64,000 nt of DNA. Source: Limnohabitans sp. (GTDB lineage: Bacteria; Pseudomonadota; Gammaproteobacteria; Burkholderiales; Burkholderiaceae_C). The stretch lies in assembly GCA_030158125.1 (NCBI GenBank), contig JAOATL010000024.1, positions 124,001 to 188,000 of the forward strand, read 5' to 3'. This document shows, piece after piece, positions 63,393 through 64,000 of the stretch. A model generated the notes under the pieces. The model saw only the letters and a list, made by a program, of their open reading frames with translations. It was not told the DNA's origin and did no database searches. Each line of letters starts with the position of its first letter. Position 1 is the first letter of the stretch. The position numbers and the translations under genes were made by a program.

Positions 63393-64000
63393 ATGAACAA
63401 GTTCAGATCATTAGAAGACATAAGTTTGTTGCGTGAAAGCGTTGAGCTTGAATGCAAAGCCGCTCAAGGCGCCTCTGGCCAAGGCGAAGTACCCAAGGAT
63501 TTCTGGCCAACCTACTCTGCCATGGCTAACGCACATGGCGGGGTAGTGATTCTGGGGATCCTCGAAAAGTCGGGTGTTTTCAGCGTGGCTGGTCTAAAAG
63601 AAATGAACAAGGTGAGAGCTGATCTGTTCAACAACTTGAACAATCCCGGCAAAGTCAGCGTCAACCTACTTAGCGACGCGGATGCCCAAGAGGTCATTTT
63701 GGAGGGTCAGGCTGTTTTGATTTTGTCCATACCGCAGGCGGGTCGAAAAGACAAACCAGTTTATTTGAACGGTCAGCCGCTTGGCAATACTTATCGCCGG
63801 CTGAATGACGGTGACCGCAAATGCGATGACACCACAGTCAAACGCATGCTGGCAGAAGAGGTGCAGGACAGCCGAGATACTTACATTTGTAACCGATATG
63901 GCTTGAATGACATTGACCTTGACAGTTTGCATGCTTACCGAAATCAGTTTGCAAGTTACAAGTCTGGGCACCCTTGGGTGGGAGCAGACGACACCGAGTT
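63393..64000 (+). CDS. AlbA_2/Schlafen-type DNA-binding-domain protein (partial)
   Basis: The first ~202 codons are present and the gene continues beyond the right edge. From the ATG at 63393 (MNKFRSLEDISLLRESVELE) the sequence has the AlbA_2 pattern: ES.ELECKAA at the start, DFWPTYSAMANAHGGVVILGI, and the C-terminal PVYLNGQPLGNTYRRLNDGD with the conserved Tyr-Arg-Arg. Such domains occur in putative regulators, often with helicase-like or winged-helix C-termini, and in some defence or mobile-element genes. The missing C-terminus prevents a functional call. Confidence 0.85.
   Translation, partial: MNKFRSLEDISLLRESVELECKAAQGASGQGEVPKDFWPTYSAMANAHGGVVILGILEKSGVFSVAGLKEMNKVRADLFNNLNNPGKVSVNLLSDADAQEVILEGQAVLILSIPQAGRKDKPVYLNGQPLGNTYRRLNDGDRKCDDTTVKRMLAEEVQDSRDTYICNRYGLNDIDLDSLHAYRNQFASYKSGHPWVGADDTE

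Overview
The window looks like a chromosomal segment of a betaproteobacterium in the order Burkholderiales, most likely family Comamonadaceae (Limnohabitans, Rhodoferax or Curvibacter type). This rests on the many TRAP transporters, the Bug-family binding protein, the Comamonadaceae-type porin, the layout of the type II secretion genes and a CIRCE-controlled groESL. It is gene-dense with no rRNA, tRNA, insertion sequence, prophage or CRISPR array that I could see. Assignments come from reading translated sequence and motifs; no database search was run.

Layout. (1) 1-8446: a sugar-acid catabolic cluster with a UxaA-family dehydratase (cut by the left edge), a TRAP transporter, a divergent GntR regulator with a clear operator, an enolase-superfamily dehydratase, two short-chain dehydrogenases and an FAH-family ketoacid hydrolase. 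(2) 8543-13393: an acyl-CoA module (TetR regulator with a strong palindromic operator, acyl-CoA dehydrogenase, DUF2147, enoyl-CoA hydratase, two hotdog thioesterases). (3) 13465-20391: Atm1-type ABC exporter, truncated LysR remnant, pyrC, DUF3025, htpX, a DMT permease and a 5'-nucleotidase. (4) 20417-32469: a type II secretion locus, gspG-H-I-J-K-L-M-N-D-E, a MipA-like gene and gspF on the minus strand, with a short gspC divergent. (5) 32508-37648: ilvA with a possible leader attenuator, osmC-like, coq7, a porin and an orphan Bug protein.

(6) 37673-46105: a divergent accessory locus. One arm is a second TRAP transporter with an alpha/beta hydrolase, TetR and CMD-family protein. The other is a secreted argininosuccinate-lyase-like protein, a secreted SGNH-like protein and a DUF3047 lipoprotein. 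Two palindromes lie between the arms. This is the least familiar unit in the window. (7) 46225-54536: a peptide-type ABC transporter with an M20 amidohydrolase between the permease genes, a convergent binding protein and a metal-dependent amidohydrolase. (8) 54578-59497: hexR-zwf divergent from tal-pgi with a probable HexR site. (9) 59535-60928: a probable copper locus in which a membrane-anchored cupredoxin gene is split by a 7-bp tandem repeat. (10) 61050-63211: groESL with CIRCE. (11) 63393-64000: an AlbA_2/Schlafen-type gene cut by the right edge.

Taken together, the cell imports organic acids and peptides through binding-protein transporters, degrades sugar acids and acyl-CoAs, and runs pentose-phosphate/Entner-Doudoroff entry under HexR. 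The most useful new leads are the secreted lyase/TRAP divergon, the slippage-prone cupredoxin gene, the ilvA leader terminator and the unusual GspE, GspC and GspH proteins.
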